The translations under genes were made by a program, and so were the position numbers. Below the pieces are notes generated by a model. It was not told the DNA's origin. It saw only the letters and a list, made by a program, of their open reading frames with translations, and did not search any database. Positions 26,508 to 38,881 of a stretch of DNA of 64,000 bases are shown here, in pieces. Origin of the DNA: CAVVUF01 sp963751425 (GTDB lineage: Bacteria; Chloroflexota; Anaerolineae; Anaerolineales; UBA4823); assembly GCA_963751425.1 (NCBI GenBank), contig CAVVUF010000004.1:62001-126000 (forward strand), read 5' to 3'. Every line of letters begins with the position of its first letter. The first letter of the stretch is position 1.

Positions 26508-26897
26508 TCAGGCGACTTTTTCAACAACAGACTTTAACTTTAACCGCACCTGCCCGGCAATCTCAGCTAATTCGGGATTATCAATAGCCTGCATCGAGGC
26601 CACCGGGTCAATGGCTGCGATCTCCGTTTGGCTTTCATTAACTTCCTGGACGATGACATTGCACGGCAGCATTGCTCCGACCATGCGCTCGGCTTGCAAA
26701 GCGCGGTAGGCGAAGGGAGGATTGCATGCACCCAGAATCCGGTAGTTTCGGAAGTCGACATCTAATTTTTTCTTGAAGGTGGCTTTGACATCGATCTCTG
26801 TCAGCACGCCGAACCCTTCTTGCTTTAGCTGCTCGGTCACTCGCTGAACTGTTTCTTCAAATGAAAGATTGACAATTTTCGAAAAATAATAGCTCAT
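26508..26897 (-). CDS. DUF302 domain protein
   Basis: 129 residues, start ATG after AGGAG. Typical DUF302 features: an early FEETVQRVTEQLKQEGFGVLTEIDV, the ILGACNPPFAYRAL core and AMLPCNVIVQE. The family is common beside redox and sulfur genes and is thought to bind a small ligand, but its function is not established. The two conserved cysteines (GACNPP and LPCNV) are present. It lies 66 nt upstream of the glutaredoxin-thioredoxin reductase gene on the same strand and is probably co-transcribed. Confidence 0.88.
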   Translation of the reverse strand: MSYYFSKIVNLSFEETVQRVTEQLKQEGFGVLTEIDVKATFKKKLDVDFRNYRILGACNPPFAYRALQAERMVGAMLPCNVIVQEVNESQTEIAAIDPVASMQAIDNPELAEIAGQVRLKLKSVVEKVA

Positions 26898-26970
26898 TTT
26901 ATGCTCCTGGGGAAATTTTACTCTTTACCAAACAACCTATTAGATGCAGCAGCAAAGGAAAAGTTGCACC

Positions 26971-29844
<2,874 letters not shown>

Positions 29845-29890
29845 GATCGTATTCCTGGAATGCTGATTTTACTCGAAAAATATCACAATT

Positions 29891-30001
29891 CTAGTGTGAT
29901 GTGTGGATTTCATCCAGCACTGCCTGCGCCTGGGGAACCAGCTTGAGGAAGTCGAGCATCTTCTTGCAGGCAAGGTTATCGATGTGGTCAAATCTCTTCA
30001 T
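29891..30001 (-). CDS. Possible 36-residue ORF or gene remnant between BtrH-like gene and uvrA
   Basis: ATG 30001 to TAG 29891 reads MKRFDHIDNLACKKMLDFLK and LVPQAQAVLDEIHTSH. It is amphipathic and looks coding, but has no ribosome site and begins at the edge of a 9-nt repeat. It may be the 3' remnant of a lost gene. Confidence 0.3.
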   Translation of the reverse strand: MKRFDHIDNLACKKMLDFLKLVPQAQAVLDEIHTSH

Positions 30002-30002
30002 A

Positions 30003-30045
30003 AACCGAACAGGATGAACAAGATAAACAGGATGGGAAAATCAGA
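30003..30045 (+). repeat. ~9-nt periodic repeat, ACAGGAT type
   Basis: AACAGGATG, AACAAGATA, AACAGGATG at exact 9-nt spacing, then GGAAAATCAG, the same tail seen at 5701 and 52050. It abuts the stop of the BtrH-like gene. Confidence 0.7.
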
Positions 30046-31233
30046 TCATTTACCAGGATCCTTCGACAAAGCTTGTGCGATGTAAAGGGCGGCTTCAGCA
30101 TCCTTCTGGCGAGCCTGGAGGATCAGGTCAGCCATCTGGCGGCGGAGGGCGGGATCGGGCATGAAGGTATAGGCCTGCGGGTTACCATTGCCGCCCACCA
30201 GATCCCAGACCTTCCACATCAGATCGTGCTCGCCAGCGTAGAGGGCAGCCGCGTGCAGCAGGTCTTCTGCCATCTGGTAAGGCAGGAAGTTGATGGCTTC
30301 GATGAGGAACTGAGAGCCATACCAGCGCACTTCCGCCAGGTTGCCCGCGGCATCATTATGGACGGAATGGTGCTGGCGCAGGATCGCCTCATCATCGGTA
30401 GGGAAGGCCTCGTCGTTAAGGAGATGCTCGGCCCAGGCGGTATAGGCAGCCAGGCCGTTGGCGCGCTCTTGATACCAGGCAGGGGCATCCGGTTCGGGCC
30501 TGACCTGGGGTGTGCGGGTAACCTGGAGGAGCCATTGCAGAGCTTCCCGGTAGCATTCGGAGAGCGGGGGTCTTTCACCTTTCTCGCCGACGAAGAGCAG
30601 GCAAGCAGTGTCCTTGTACCAGTCATGCTTGCGGAAGTAGCCAGAGGGGTCGAACTCAACCCCGGCATTGAAATCGGGGAATTTCTGGAAGAAGCTCCAG
30701 CCGAGGAGCACGTCGCCGCCCTCGTCGAAGCCGGCGATCAGGCAGGGCTCGGGAGGACCGATGACCCCGTAACCGATGACCGGGCGGCCTTTTTGGAGGC
30801 TTTCGAGGATGCGCTGGCGGAAGAGGGCTTCGTTATCCTCAACCGGGCTTTTCTCCAGCCATTCGAAGGCATAGCCGATGGCTGCGAAGGCGCGCCGCTC
30901 AGGGGCGGCGGGGTCGGCGGACATGTAGAAGATGGCAACGTTGTCGCCGTTCCAGCCTTTTTTCCAGGAGAGGAAGGCGGCGGCGCCAGTGACGCCCATG
31001 AAGAAGGAGTAGGAACAAAAAACTTTACAATTCGGGTTGGCAGCCAGGCAGTGTTTGCAGCCCAAGTCCGCGTCGCCCAGGTATTCCAGGTAAGCTCTCA
31101 TTACGGAGGGAAGGCAGACATCTTCAGGGCAGCGCGGACCGCCTTCGTAGAATTGGATGCGCGGCACGCCCTCCAAGACGAGACGGTTGGCGGCCTGTGC
31201 GGGTGTCTTTACGGGTGAAAATTGGTCTAACAT
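30046..31233 (-). CDS. BtrH N-terminal-like (C39-like fold) protein
   Basis: 395 residues; ATG 31233 follows GGAGGTAAGCC. The first 200 residues resemble the butirosin BtrH N-terminal/papain-like domain: GPRCPEDVCLPSVMRAYLEYLG with the candidate nucleophile Cys, a CKHC/NCKVFCSYSFFMGVTGAAAF segment, and GRPVIGYGVIGPPEPCLIAGFDEGGDVLLGW. The C-terminal 180 residues are helical (YTAWAEHLL, EAINFLPYQMAEDLLHAAALY). Relatives transfer acyl groups or process peptides, but no catalytic triad can be assigned here. It has no secretion signal, and the neighbours give no pathway. Confidence 0.6.
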   Translation of the reverse strand: MLDQFSPVKTPAQAANRLVLEGVPRIQFYEGGPRCPEDVCLPSVMRAYLEYLGDADLGCKHCLAANPNCKVFCSYSFFMGVTGAAAFLSWKKGWNGDNVAIFYMSADPAAPERRAFAAIGYAFEWLEKSPVEDNEALFRQRILESLQKGRPVIGYGVIGPPEPCLIAGFDEGGDVLLGWSFFQKFPDFNAGVEFDPSGYFRKHDWYKDTACLLFVGEKGERPPLSECYREALQWLLQVTRTPQVRPEPDAPAWYQERANGLAAYTAWAEHLLNDEAFPTDDEAILRQHHSVHNDAAGNLAEVRWYGSQFLIEAINFLPYQMAEDLLHAAALYAGEHDLMWKVWDLVGGNGNPQAYTFMPDPALRRQMADLILQARQKDAEAALYIAQALSKDPGK

Positions 31234-31652
31234 GGCTTACCTCCTATCGATCGGTTGGATTGTGCGGACCAGACCGCCCCGGCAGTTTGCCCCCTAAGAC
31301 CAGGATGAGCAGGCGTCCCCACCAATAAGAGTTCTCTGATGATGAACCGATGCTGAGTTACGCTCAGGGTTGGGGCTCAATCGATTTTAAGGAATTTGTT
31401 TTTAAAGAAACAAAGAGGAACAAATCTATCCTCAGCTATGAGTGGGTGATGAACAAGGATAGAACAATTGTACTACTAATTGTAAAGATGGTCAAGGTGA
31501 ATCAGAAAATACCTTCACCTTTTAAAAAGTACACAGAAAAACCGGAAAGTGTCGATAAAGAACATCGGGGAAAAGACGGTTTTTTCTGCTCACGGATTCA
31601 CACGGATCTCGCGGATCCCAAAACTCGATCAAAGAAAGATAAAATAGGGCGT
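31234..31652. other. Intergenic stretch with 9-nt periodic repeats (31531-31618)
   Basis: No gene is supported, although the GNAT frame stays open upstream to 31350. 31531-31556 contains ACACAGAAAAACCGGAAAG; 31589-31618 contains CACGGATTC, ACACGGATC and TCGCGGATC at 9-10 nt spacing. The rest is AT-rich and shows nothing definite. Confidence 0.6.
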
Positions 31653-32147
31653 ATGATCGTGCAGACTGCGCAAGCTGAAGATTACACAGCCTGGCTGAGG
31701 CTGGCGAGGGAGGTGGAGGATCTGTTTGGGCCGATGGTGGGCGAGGAGGCATTTCAGCAGACTTTGTTGAAGAACCTGCGGCGAGGGACGGCGCTGTGCG
31801 TGCGCGATCAGGATGGAGCAGTGGGGGCTGATCTGCTTGGTGGGCTGTTCTACTCTCCCAACCCGCCCATCTATACGATCAGCTGGCTGGCAGTCACGCA
31901 GAAGTACCGGCAGCAGAGAATTGGGCTGAAGCTGGTGGAGGCTTTTTTGGAGCGGGTATTACCACCCGCGGAGCTGGTGGTGACGACCTTCAGCGCTGAT
32001 ATGGAAGGCGGTGAGGCGGCACGGCGGTTCTACCTCAAGCTGGGCTTCCAGGAGGCGGAAACGGTGTATCACGATTATCGGGGCAAGATGGAGGCTTACC
32101 AGGTCTTCCGGCGGGCGTACGGGGAGGCTGGGCAGGGCACTGCTTGA
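31653..32147 (+). CDS. GNAT family N-acetyltransferase
   Basis: 164 residues from ATG 31653; the open frame further upstream is repeat DNA. The acetyltransferase core reads YTISWLAVTQKYRQQRIGLKLVEAFLERV (motif A, with QQRIG as the pyrophosphate loop) followed by EAARRFYLKLGFQEAETVY (motif B). The substrate is unknown. It appears monocistronic. Confidence 0.8.
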   Translation: MIVQTAQAEDYTAWLRLAREVEDLFGPMVGEEAFQQTLLKNLRRGTALCVRDQDGAVGADLLGGLFYSPNPPIYTISWLAVTQKYRQQRIGLKLVEAFLERVLPPAELVVTTFSADMEGGEAARRFYLKLGFQEAETVYHDYRGKMEAYQVFRRAYGEAGQGTA

Positions 32148-32391
32148 GCAGTGGAAACCTGGGAGAGGGGAAAAGATGTTTCTTGCGCTCACGGATGGAC
32201 ACAGAAGTTCTATAAAGAGAGAACAGGCGGATTATTGCCAGCGCTTGAAACCGGAGCCTGATCTATAAAACCGGCTGGAAGGCAGTACACGGCAGGCGAT
32301 CTGCGGTATTGACCGGGGGAAATGCCCGGGTTGATCGGGCGCTCATCCTGCTCCTAAGGATGAATTGGCACGAATCTGGCATGCGCCCAGC
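32148..32391. other. Intergenic stretch with one partial 9-nt repeat (32188-32207)
   Basis: CTCACGGATGGACACAGAAG is a degenerate member of the dispersed family. ACCGGGGGAAATGCCCGGGT (about 32317-32336) could form a short hairpin. No gene seen. Confidence 0.5.
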
Positions 32392-32420
32392 TTGACTTAA
32401 TGAAGGTACAGGTGTATATT
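32392..32420 (+). promoter_or_regulatory. Sigma-70-type promoter of RibD/DHFR-like gene
   Basis: TTGACT, 17-nt spacer, TATATT: close to consensus and correctly spaced, 144 nt before ATG 32564. A second -10-like TATACT follows. Confidence 0.6.
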
Positions 32421-32563
32421 CTTAATAGAACATATATGCTATACTTGGTCTAAATTCTCCATAAATATCCATTTCTATGAAACGAGGATCGTCCAAAAAT
32501 TATATTGCTTCGCTGCTAAAGACCGGCGGCTGGCAGTGACTTTCGATCAAAGAAGGAGTAAAA

Positions 32564-33148
32564 ATGAAAAAAATTATCGTTCACGAATTTATCACGCTGG
32601 ATGGCGTGATCCAGGCACCGGGCGGCGCAGACGAAGATACCGATGGGGGCTTCGCCCATGGCGGCTGGACAATGCCGTATTGGCACGACGATATCGGAAA
32701 ACATTTCTTTCAGGCGATGGCACAAGCCGACACCCTGCTGCTGGGACGGAGAACGTGGCAGACCCACGGCGAGGCATTCGAGCCGATGCCGGCCGGCGAT
32801 TCATTTGGGGATGCGATGAACAGCATTCGCAAGGTGGTGGTATCCACCACGCTGAAATCAGCGGCTGCCTGGCGAAACTCGACACTCATCAGCAGCAACG
32901 TCGTCGAGGAAGTGCGCAAGCTGAAAGAAGGATCCGGCAAAAATATCCTGATTGACGGCAGCAGTGTGCTGATCCACACCCTGGCGGAAAACGACCTAGT
33001 GGATGAATACATTTTGCACGTCTACCCGCTCGTATTGGGCAGCGGTAAGCGTCTATTTCCAGAGGGGAAGCGCACCAATTTGAAACTAGTCGAATCACGG
33101 GCGCTCCCAACCGGGGTCGTGTTCCAGCAGTACCAGCTGGTCAAATAA
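32564..33148 (+). CDS. RibD C-terminal/dihydrofolate reductase-like protein
   Basis: 194 residues; AAGGAG before the ATG. The pattern fits the stand-alone RibD-C/DHFR-like family (YyaP/YwjB type): KKIIVHEFITLDGVIQAPGG, DTLLLGRRTWQ, KNILIDGSSVLIHTL and HVYPLVLGSGKRLF. Members bind NADPH and reduce a pterin- or pyrimidine-like substrate; the physiological reaction of these short forms is generally unknown. The next gene starts 8 nt downstream. Confidence 0.85.
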   Translation: MKKIIVHEFITLDGVIQAPGGADEDTDGGFAHGGWTMPYWHDDIGKHFFQAMAQADTLLLGRRTWQTHGEAFEPMPAGDSFGDAMNSIRKVVVSTTLKSAAAWRNSTLISSNVVEEVRKLKEGSGKNILIDGSSVLIHTLAENDLVDEYILHVYPLVLGSGKRLFPEGKRTNLKLVESRALPTGVVFQQYQLVK

Positions 33149-33156
33149 AACAAGAT

Positions 33157-33969
33157 ATGGATACTTACAACTATATCTGCATCACCTGTGGAGTTCAGCA
33201 TGCGGAAACTGATGGGCCGCCGGAGCACTGCCCCATTTGCGAAGACGAACGACAGTATATCGGACATAAAGGCCAACGCTGGACGACCATCCCTGAGCTG
33301 CAGAAAGAGCATAACAACCGGGTCGAGGCGGTCGCCGTAAACCTGACGGGCATCGGCAGCGTACCTGCCTTTGCAATTGGCCAACGCGCGCTGCTGGTTC
33401 AAACCGCCAAGGGCAATGTGCTGTGGGACTGCACCAGCTTGCTCGATGAGGCCACCCTCTCGGCGGTGCGAGCGCGTGGCGGGATCGCGGCAATCGCCGT
33501 CTCGCACCCGCACCTGGCGGGCGCCTTGGTGGAATGGAGCCGCGCTTTTAATAACGCCCCGATTTACTGGCACGCGGACAACCGGCAATGGGTCATGCGA
33601 CCAGACCCGGCTTATGTGTTTTGGGAAGGCGAGGTGCAGCCTTTGATGGAAGGGATCACCCTGATCCGCTGCGGCGGGCACTTCGAGGGCTCGGCGGTGC
33701 TGCACTGGGGGCAAGGCTCGGAAGGCCGCGGTGCGCTGCTGACGGGAGATACCATGCAAGTAGCAGCGGACAGACGCTACGTGAGCTTTATGTACAGCTA
33801 CCCCAACATGATCCCCTTGAACAAGCCGGCCATCGAGCGGATCGTCCAAGCGGTGGAGCCTTTTGAATTCGAGCGTATTTACGGCGGCTGGTGGGATACG
33901 CTGGTGCTGGATGCCAAGGCTGCGGTGCGGCGATCGGCAGAGCGGTATATCCGGGCAATCAGCGGATAA
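33157..33969 (+). CDS. Metallo-beta-lactamase-fold protein with N-terminal zinc-ribbon/rubredoxin-like motif
   Basis: 270 residues. An N-terminal CxxC...CxxC knuckle (CITCGVQHAETDGPPEHCPIC) could bind zinc or iron. The remainder has a degenerate MBL layout: a strand-rich start, AVSHPHLAGALVEW where the HxHxDH motif would be (only two His visible), CGGHFEGSAVLHW, LLTGDTMQV and a C-terminal YGGWWDT. The reduced metal motif suggests a single-metal or non-classical hydrolase/oxidoreductase. It is coupled to the RibD/DHFR-like gene (8 nt) and may share its substrate. Confidence 0.7.
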   Translation: MDTYNYICITCGVQHAETDGPPEHCPICEDERQYIGHKGQRWTTIPELQKEHNNRVEAVAVNLTGIGSVPAFAIGQRALLVQTAKGNVLWDCTSLLDEATLSAVRARGGIAAIAVSHPHLAGALVEWSRAFNNAPIYWHADNRQWVMRPDPAYVFWEGEVQPLMEGITLIRCGGHFEGSAVLHWGQGSEGRGALLTGDTMQVAADRRYVSFMYSYPNMIPLNKPAIERIVQAVEPFEFERIYGGWWDTLVLDAKAAVRRSAERYIRAISG

Positions 33970-33999
33970 TTCAGGTGATAAGGTTGACAAAGTCGAGGA

Positions 34000-36070
34000 T
34001 CATTTTATCAGCTCGATCTGCGCCGGGTTGCTGACGTAGATCACCGGGTCGCCCTGGTACCAGACGATCTTGCCAGTGATCCTGACCTCGTCGCCCAGGT
34101 GGAAGAGGTTTTCGGGCTGATCGGGGAAGCTGCCCAGGTAGCCGACCGGGATGAGGGCGGCAAAGGCACCCTGGTGAGGGTCTTGGAAGCCGAGGTAGAA
34201 GGATTTGCCGTTGTTGAAGAGGTAGCGCACAACGCCCTGGACGGTCTTGATCTCGCCGACATGACTGCGGGCCTCGGCGTAGGGGATGACCGCAGGCCCC
34301 GTGGCAGGGCGGTCCAGGGCGGAGGGGTTATCAATGACCTCGCCGAGGAGGGGTGCCTGGCTGGCCTCTGTGAGACCGGCAGCGCTGGAGGCAGGGGCAT
34401 TGCCTTGCGGCGTGCCGTGCTCGAGGGCGACGATGGCGCCGGAGTTGCTGCGGAAGAGCACCAGCCCACTGCTCACCACCCAGGTGGTGTAGCTTGACCA
34501 GTAGCTTTCATACACCTTGCCAGCACTATAATAAATGTAGAAGCCCGGCGGGTAGGTGCGCGTGTCTTGATCCTGCATCAGGTAGCTGCTGCAGTAGTGA
34601 CCCGGGGAAAAGGAGCAGATGGCATCCGCCGACTGCGACTCGACGATATGGGGGGCGTCGATGGTGGCAATGCGGCTAGGGATATCCCAAGCGCCGCGCC
34701 CATCGGAGCGGTCGGTGATCTTGAGGGCGTAACCGGCCATCCAATGGCCGCCCAGCAGGTAGTCGCCCGCCATGCTGACAAAAGGCTGCTCGTCGGTGAG
34801 TACAACGTGGTTGTATTGCATAAAGCGCACTTCGCCGGCGGCATAGCCCGGGACAGTGCTCGAGTCCAGCACCATCTCGACGAAGAGGGAATCCCAGCGG
34901 GCGTCGGTAATGCCATTGCTGCCCCCGCCGCGGCCGACGGTATAGACGACCTCTTTGTTATTCGAGAGGAGCTTGACCACGGGCTGGGGGCCCATGGGGA
35001 GGTAGCCGCCATCGCCCCAACCGCCGTTGCCGATGTTGCTGATGAAGGGCACGCTGCCATTATCGAGGCTGAGTGCAAAGAGGGATTGATCTTCGGGATG
35101 GCTCTGCAAGTTTTGGCGGATAGCCTGGTTGGTGGTGGGGTAGATGCCGAAAGTCCACAGGGTATCCCAGGAGAGTTCTGAGTTTGATGAGCACGAGGCC
35201 AGCCTGGTCGGCGACCACTGGCCAACCCCAGGTATATTCGACGCTGGCATCTCCGGGGCTGTGAACGGTGGGCCGAACTTGCCAGAGGCGGGTCCCATCG
35301 CTGTTTTTGATGGCATGCACGTAAAGGTTGGCTGTGCCGACGATCACCACGTTGCGCGAGGCGGCATAGGCGGGCGGAGTTTGCACGGCGCTGCCGGCGG
35401 TATATTTCCAGATCTGATCCATGCTCAGCTTATCGAGGGCATAGACGGCGCTGCCGGAGGATACGAAGAGCCGGTCAGATACCAGGGCAGGCGGGGTGGT
35501 GATGCTGGAGCCGGTATTGAAGCTATCAATGACAGCCCCGCTGGCGGCATTCAGGCGGTACACATAGCCGTCGGTGGAGGTGACATATAATGAGCTGCTG
35601 CTGCCATCGAAAGCCGGGGTGGAATCAAGGCTGCCCCCAGGATTGCTGGCCCAGAGCTGGGCGCCATCTGCTATATTCAGGGCAAAGACGCCATCCACGC
35701 CGCGCGCCACATAGACGCGCCCGCCGCCGGTGACCGGCTGAACGTTCTTGGGCAGGGCGGTCTTGTTGGCAGCCACACCGCCGGAACTGTTGGGCCCGTT
35801 CCAAGCCCACTTCCAGCGCCAAGGGGTTTCGACAGCTTCGCTGGTGTAGCCAGTGTGCTGAGCATCGTGGGCGTGCTGGGTCCAATCGGAAGTGGAATAG
35901 GCGACAAGAGGAAGATAGGCGGTGTACGGAAGGTCAGCCGCGTTAGGGGAAGGCCGGTGGGTGTTGGATTGAGAAGCCGATCCATTGGTTGCAAGGGAAA
36001 CTCCGCCGATCAGAAGGATCAGTAGGAGCCAGATAGAACGGAGATGGATGGAAGCGTGTTTTTCGCGCAT
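34000..36070 (-). CDS. Secreted PQQ-repeat beta-propeller protein with C-terminal OB-fold (frameshifted)
   Basis: Start ATG 36070 follows AGAGGTG; a signal peptide comes next (RSIWLLLILLIGGVSLATNG). BamB/PQQ-like propeller blades are readable: GVDGVFALNIADGAQLW, STDGYVYRLNAASGAVI, SGSAVYALDKLSMDQIW. At about 35173 one extra base breaks the frame between VLIKLRT and SWDTLWTFGIYPTTNQ; downstream blades then continue (DQSLFALSLDNG). The last 90 residues (IKTVQGVVRYLFNNGKSFYL and EVRITGKIVWYQGDPVIYVS) form an OB-fold like that seen at the end of secreted nucleases. Probably an extracellular binding protein, divergent from the ABC transporter. Confidence 0.75.
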
Positions 36071-36290
36071 AAGATTAGCACCTCTAATGAGTTGTTTAAT
36101 TTTTTTACTATTCAAGAAACCGGGTCTACCAGGAGTGCATTTTCACCGCCTGGGAGGCGGGAAAAATAACACGACCGATCTTATCTGGATTTTACCCTAA
36201 CTAAACCAATGTTTAATCACCCATAAGTACGGAGGGGGTTTGAGACTTGTAAAATGGTACAATTCACAAAGATTGAAAATTGGAGGTTTT

Positions 36291-37058
36291 ATGCCTGTAC
36301 CCTTCATTCAAGTGGATCACTTAACCAAACGATATGGCGAAAAAATCGCAGTTAAGGATGTGAGCTTCGAAGTCAACAGCGGCGAGGTATTCGGTTTTCT
36401 CGGCCCAAACGGCGCCGGGAAAACCACCACCATCAAGATCATGGTTGGCTTGCTGAAGCCCTCCTCGGGAGAGGTTAAGGTGGCAGGATACGATATCGTC
36501 ACCCAGCCGATCCAGGCGAAGGCGGCCAGCGGCTACGTGCCCGATACGCCCAATCTATATGCCAAGCTCACAGGCCGCGAGCTGCTGAGCTTTGTGGGCG
36601 AGCTGTATAACCTGGAGCGTGACCAGGTCGGACGGCGGGCGGACGAGCTGCTGCGCATGTTCGACCTGACCGAGGCGGCGGATAATACGATCGACTCGTA
36701 CAGCCACGGCATGCAGCAGAAGATGGCCCTGGCGGCTGCCTTGATGCATGACCCGAAGGTGCTCGTGCTGGATGAACCTACGGTGGGCCTCGACCCCAAG
36801 TCAGCGCGCTTGATCAAGGATATCCTGCGCCAGATGGCAGAGCGCGGGGCAGCGGTATTCCTCTCGACGCATATCCTGGAGATCGCGGAGCGGATGTGCG
36901 ACCGGATTGGGATCATCAACCAGGGGGGGCTGATCGCAGTCGGCACGATGGAGGAGCTGCGCCGCCTGGGACAGACCGGCGAAATGAGCCTGGAAGATAT
37001 CTTCCTCGGCCTGACGGGAGGAGCGGAAGAAGCCGAGATCGCCGAGGTACTCAAATGA
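36291..37058 (+). CDS. ABC transporter ATP-binding protein (ABC-2 type exporter)
   Basis: 255 residues from ATG 36291, with GGAGG upstream; an in-frame TTG at 36240 is not used. Walker A GPNGAGKTT at 38-46, signature SHGMQQKMALAAAL (a variant of LSGGQ), Walker B VLVLDEPTVGLDPKS, and switch His in LSTHIL. It is the drug/Na+/lipid exporter subclass (CcmA/NatA-like). The permease start overlaps the stop by 4 nt (ATGA), so the two form one exporter. The substrate is unknown. Confidence 0.9.
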   Translation: MPVPFIQVDHLTKRYGEKIAVKDVSFEVNSGEVFGFLGPNGAGKTTTIKIMVGLLKPSSGEVKVAGYDIVTQPIQAKAASGYVPDTPNLYAKLTGRELLSFVGELYNLERDQVGRRADELLRMFDLTEAADNTIDSYSHGMQQKMALAAALMHDPKVLVLDEPTVGLDPKSARLIKDILRQMAERGAAVFLSTHILEIAERMCDRIGIINQGGLIAVGTMEELRRLGQTGEMSLEDIFLGLTGGAEEAEIAEVLK

Positions 37059-38860
37059 CGGCGGAAATGAACCTGGCCGAAGAGGCGCTATTTTCCACAG
37101 GGGTCTTGCCGACGGTGTGGAAGCTGATGCGCCTGCACTGGCGCATCAGCTGGAACAGCTTCAGGCATGCCAGGCTGCGTGCCAAGGTTGGCAGGGTGTT
37201 CGGGGTGCTTTTACTGGCAGCCTTCGGGGGCTTTCTTTTATGGATAAGCTGGCTGCTGCTCTCTTATTTGACTTCGCCTGACCTGGCGCAGTACGCCGGG
37301 GACCTGACCGGAATATTAGAGGCAGTGCCGGTGCTGATCCTGGCGGGCTTGTTTATTGGCATTTTGATCACCAGCTTCGGCGTGCTGCTGCAGGCGCTTT
37401 ATTTAGCCGGTGATATGGATTTTCTACTGGCGGCCCCGGTCCCAATCCGGGCAGTGTTTATCAACAAGCTGCTGCGGGCGGTGCTGCCCAATTTTGGCTT
37501 GATTGCCCTGTTCGGACTGCCGGTGCTGTTTGGCCTGGGCATTTCGAGGGGTTACAATTTTCTGTATTTTCCACTGGTCCTGGTGATGATGGTCAGCCTG
37601 GCCCTGGCAGCAGCGGGGCTGGCAAGCGTGCTGGTGATCCTCGTGGCGCGGATTTTTCCGGCGCGGCGGGTGGTGGAAGTGCTGGGCTTCATGGGGGCGG
37701 TGATCTCCATTATATGTTCGCAATCCGGCAACCTGATGCGCTCTGGCAGCAATGCTGATATTTCAGGGGAACAGGTCAGCAGCGCATTGGGGTTCCTTTC
37801 TCAACTGAACAACCCCTGGGTGCCGCTCAACTGGCCGGGGCGCGGGCTGGAGGCGCTGGGCGAGGGCAACTGGCTGGCGGGGATTGGGCTGACCCTGCTT
37901 TCGCTGGGGTTGGCTGGAGGCATCTTTGGGATATCGCTGGTGACTGCGGAGCGCTGGTATTACACGGGATGGGCGAATATGCAGGATATCGCCTCGCGAA
38001 AGAAGCAACGTGAGCGGAAGAAAGCGGCACAGCGCATGCCCAGCAGCGGCAGCATTCCCATGCGATCTGCAAGCACCTTGCGCCTGATCGAACGCTGGCT
38101 GACAAGGCCGGTACGCGGGATAATCTGGAAGGACTTTCTTGTGATGCGGCGCGACCTGCGGCATCTTTCACAGCTGGTTACCCCGCTGATCTTTGGGATC
38201 ATCTACGGGATTATGTTCCTACGCTCGGGGGGAGAGCCCCCAGCGGGGCAAGGCGAGGCGCCGGATTGGTTTATGGATTCTTTTCGAAACCTGCTGAGCT
38301 TTGGGAATGTGCTGCTGGCGATCTTTATCGGCTGGATGCTGCTGCAGCGCCTGGGAGGGATGGGCTTTTCGCAAGAGGGCAAGAATTATTGGATGCTGAA
38401 GGCCGCGCCGGTCAGCGCGCGGCAGCTGCTCGGGGCGAAATACCTGGTGGCTTACCTGCCAGCACTGGTGTTCAGCACGCTGTTTGTGATGGTAGTTTCT
38501 ATCTTGCAGCGGATAGTGTTTGCCCAGGCCATTTACAGCTGGCTGGCGGTGGCATTGTGCCTGGCAGGGATGACCGGCATCCAGGTGGCGTTTGGGGCGG
38601 CGGGGGCTAACTTCACCTGGGAGGACCCGCGTAAGATGAACGCTGGGAATATGGGCTGCCTGGGGATGATCCTGACGGCTTTCTATGTCCCGATCAACCT
38701 GGGCTTATTCCTTGGCCCGCTCTTTCTGGCAGCAGCGTTCGGCGTGCCCGGGGGATTTGCTTACCTGGCAGGGGCTGTGCTGGGAGGCGGCCTGGGGTTG
38801 CTGTGTGCCATCCTGCCGCCCAGGCTGCTGGAAGCCAGGGTGAACAGCCTGGGGGAGTGA
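37055..38860 (+). CDS. ABC-2-like transporter permease
   Basis: 601 residues. About 12 hydrophobic helices in two halves, for example VGRVFGVLLLAAFGGFLLWI, VLILAGLFIGILITSFGVLL and LAIFIGWMLLQRLGG, with a long charged cytoplasmic loop near 300-360 (ASRKKQRERKKAAQRM). This resembles the large Chloroflexi/Firmicutes two-component exporters, in which a single permease carries both halves. ATG 37055 overlaps the ATPase stop, so expression is coupled. It is convergent with cydB, 21 nt away. Confidence 0.8.
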   Translation: MTAEMNLAEEALFSTGVLPTVWKLMRLHWRISWNSFRHARLRAKVGRVFGVLLLAAFGGFLLWISWLLLSYLTSPDLAQYAGDLTGILEAVPVLILAGLFIGILITSFGVLLQALYLAGDMDFLLAAPVPIRAVFINKLLRAVLPNFGLIALFGLPVLFGLGISRGYNFLYFPLVLVMMVSLALAAAGLASVLVILVARIFPARRVVEVLGFMGAVISIICSQSGNLMRSGSNADISGEQVSSALGFLSQLNNPWVPLNWPGRGLEALGEGNWLAGIGLTLLSLGLAGGIFGISLVTAERWYYTGWANMQDIASRKKQRERKKAAQRMPSSGSIPMRSASTLRLIERWLTRPVRGIIWKDFLVMRRDLRHLSQLVTPLIFGIIYGIMFLRSGGEPPAGQGEAPDWFMDSFRNLLSFGNVLLAIFIGWMLLQRLGGMGFSQEGKNYWMLKAAPVSARQLLGAKYLVAYLPALVFSTLFVMVVSILQRIVFAQAIYSWLAVALCLAGMTGIQVAFGAAGANFTWEDPRKMNAGNMGCLGMILTAFYVPINLGLFLGPLFLAAAFGVPGGFAYLAGAVLGGGLGLLCAILPPRLLEARVNSLGE

Positions 38861-38881
38861 AGTTATTCCGATAGCACAGGG

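Noticed and set aside
30073..31218. Long open frame (381 codons) on plus opposite the BtrH-like gene
   Set aside because: Antisense shadow of a GC-rich gene; composition is low-complexity, and the minus frame has a ribosome site and family resemblance.
36139..36165. Rho-independent terminator (CCGCCT-GGG-AGGCGG)
   Set aside because: Short stem without a T-run in either direction, and both flanking genes point away from it.
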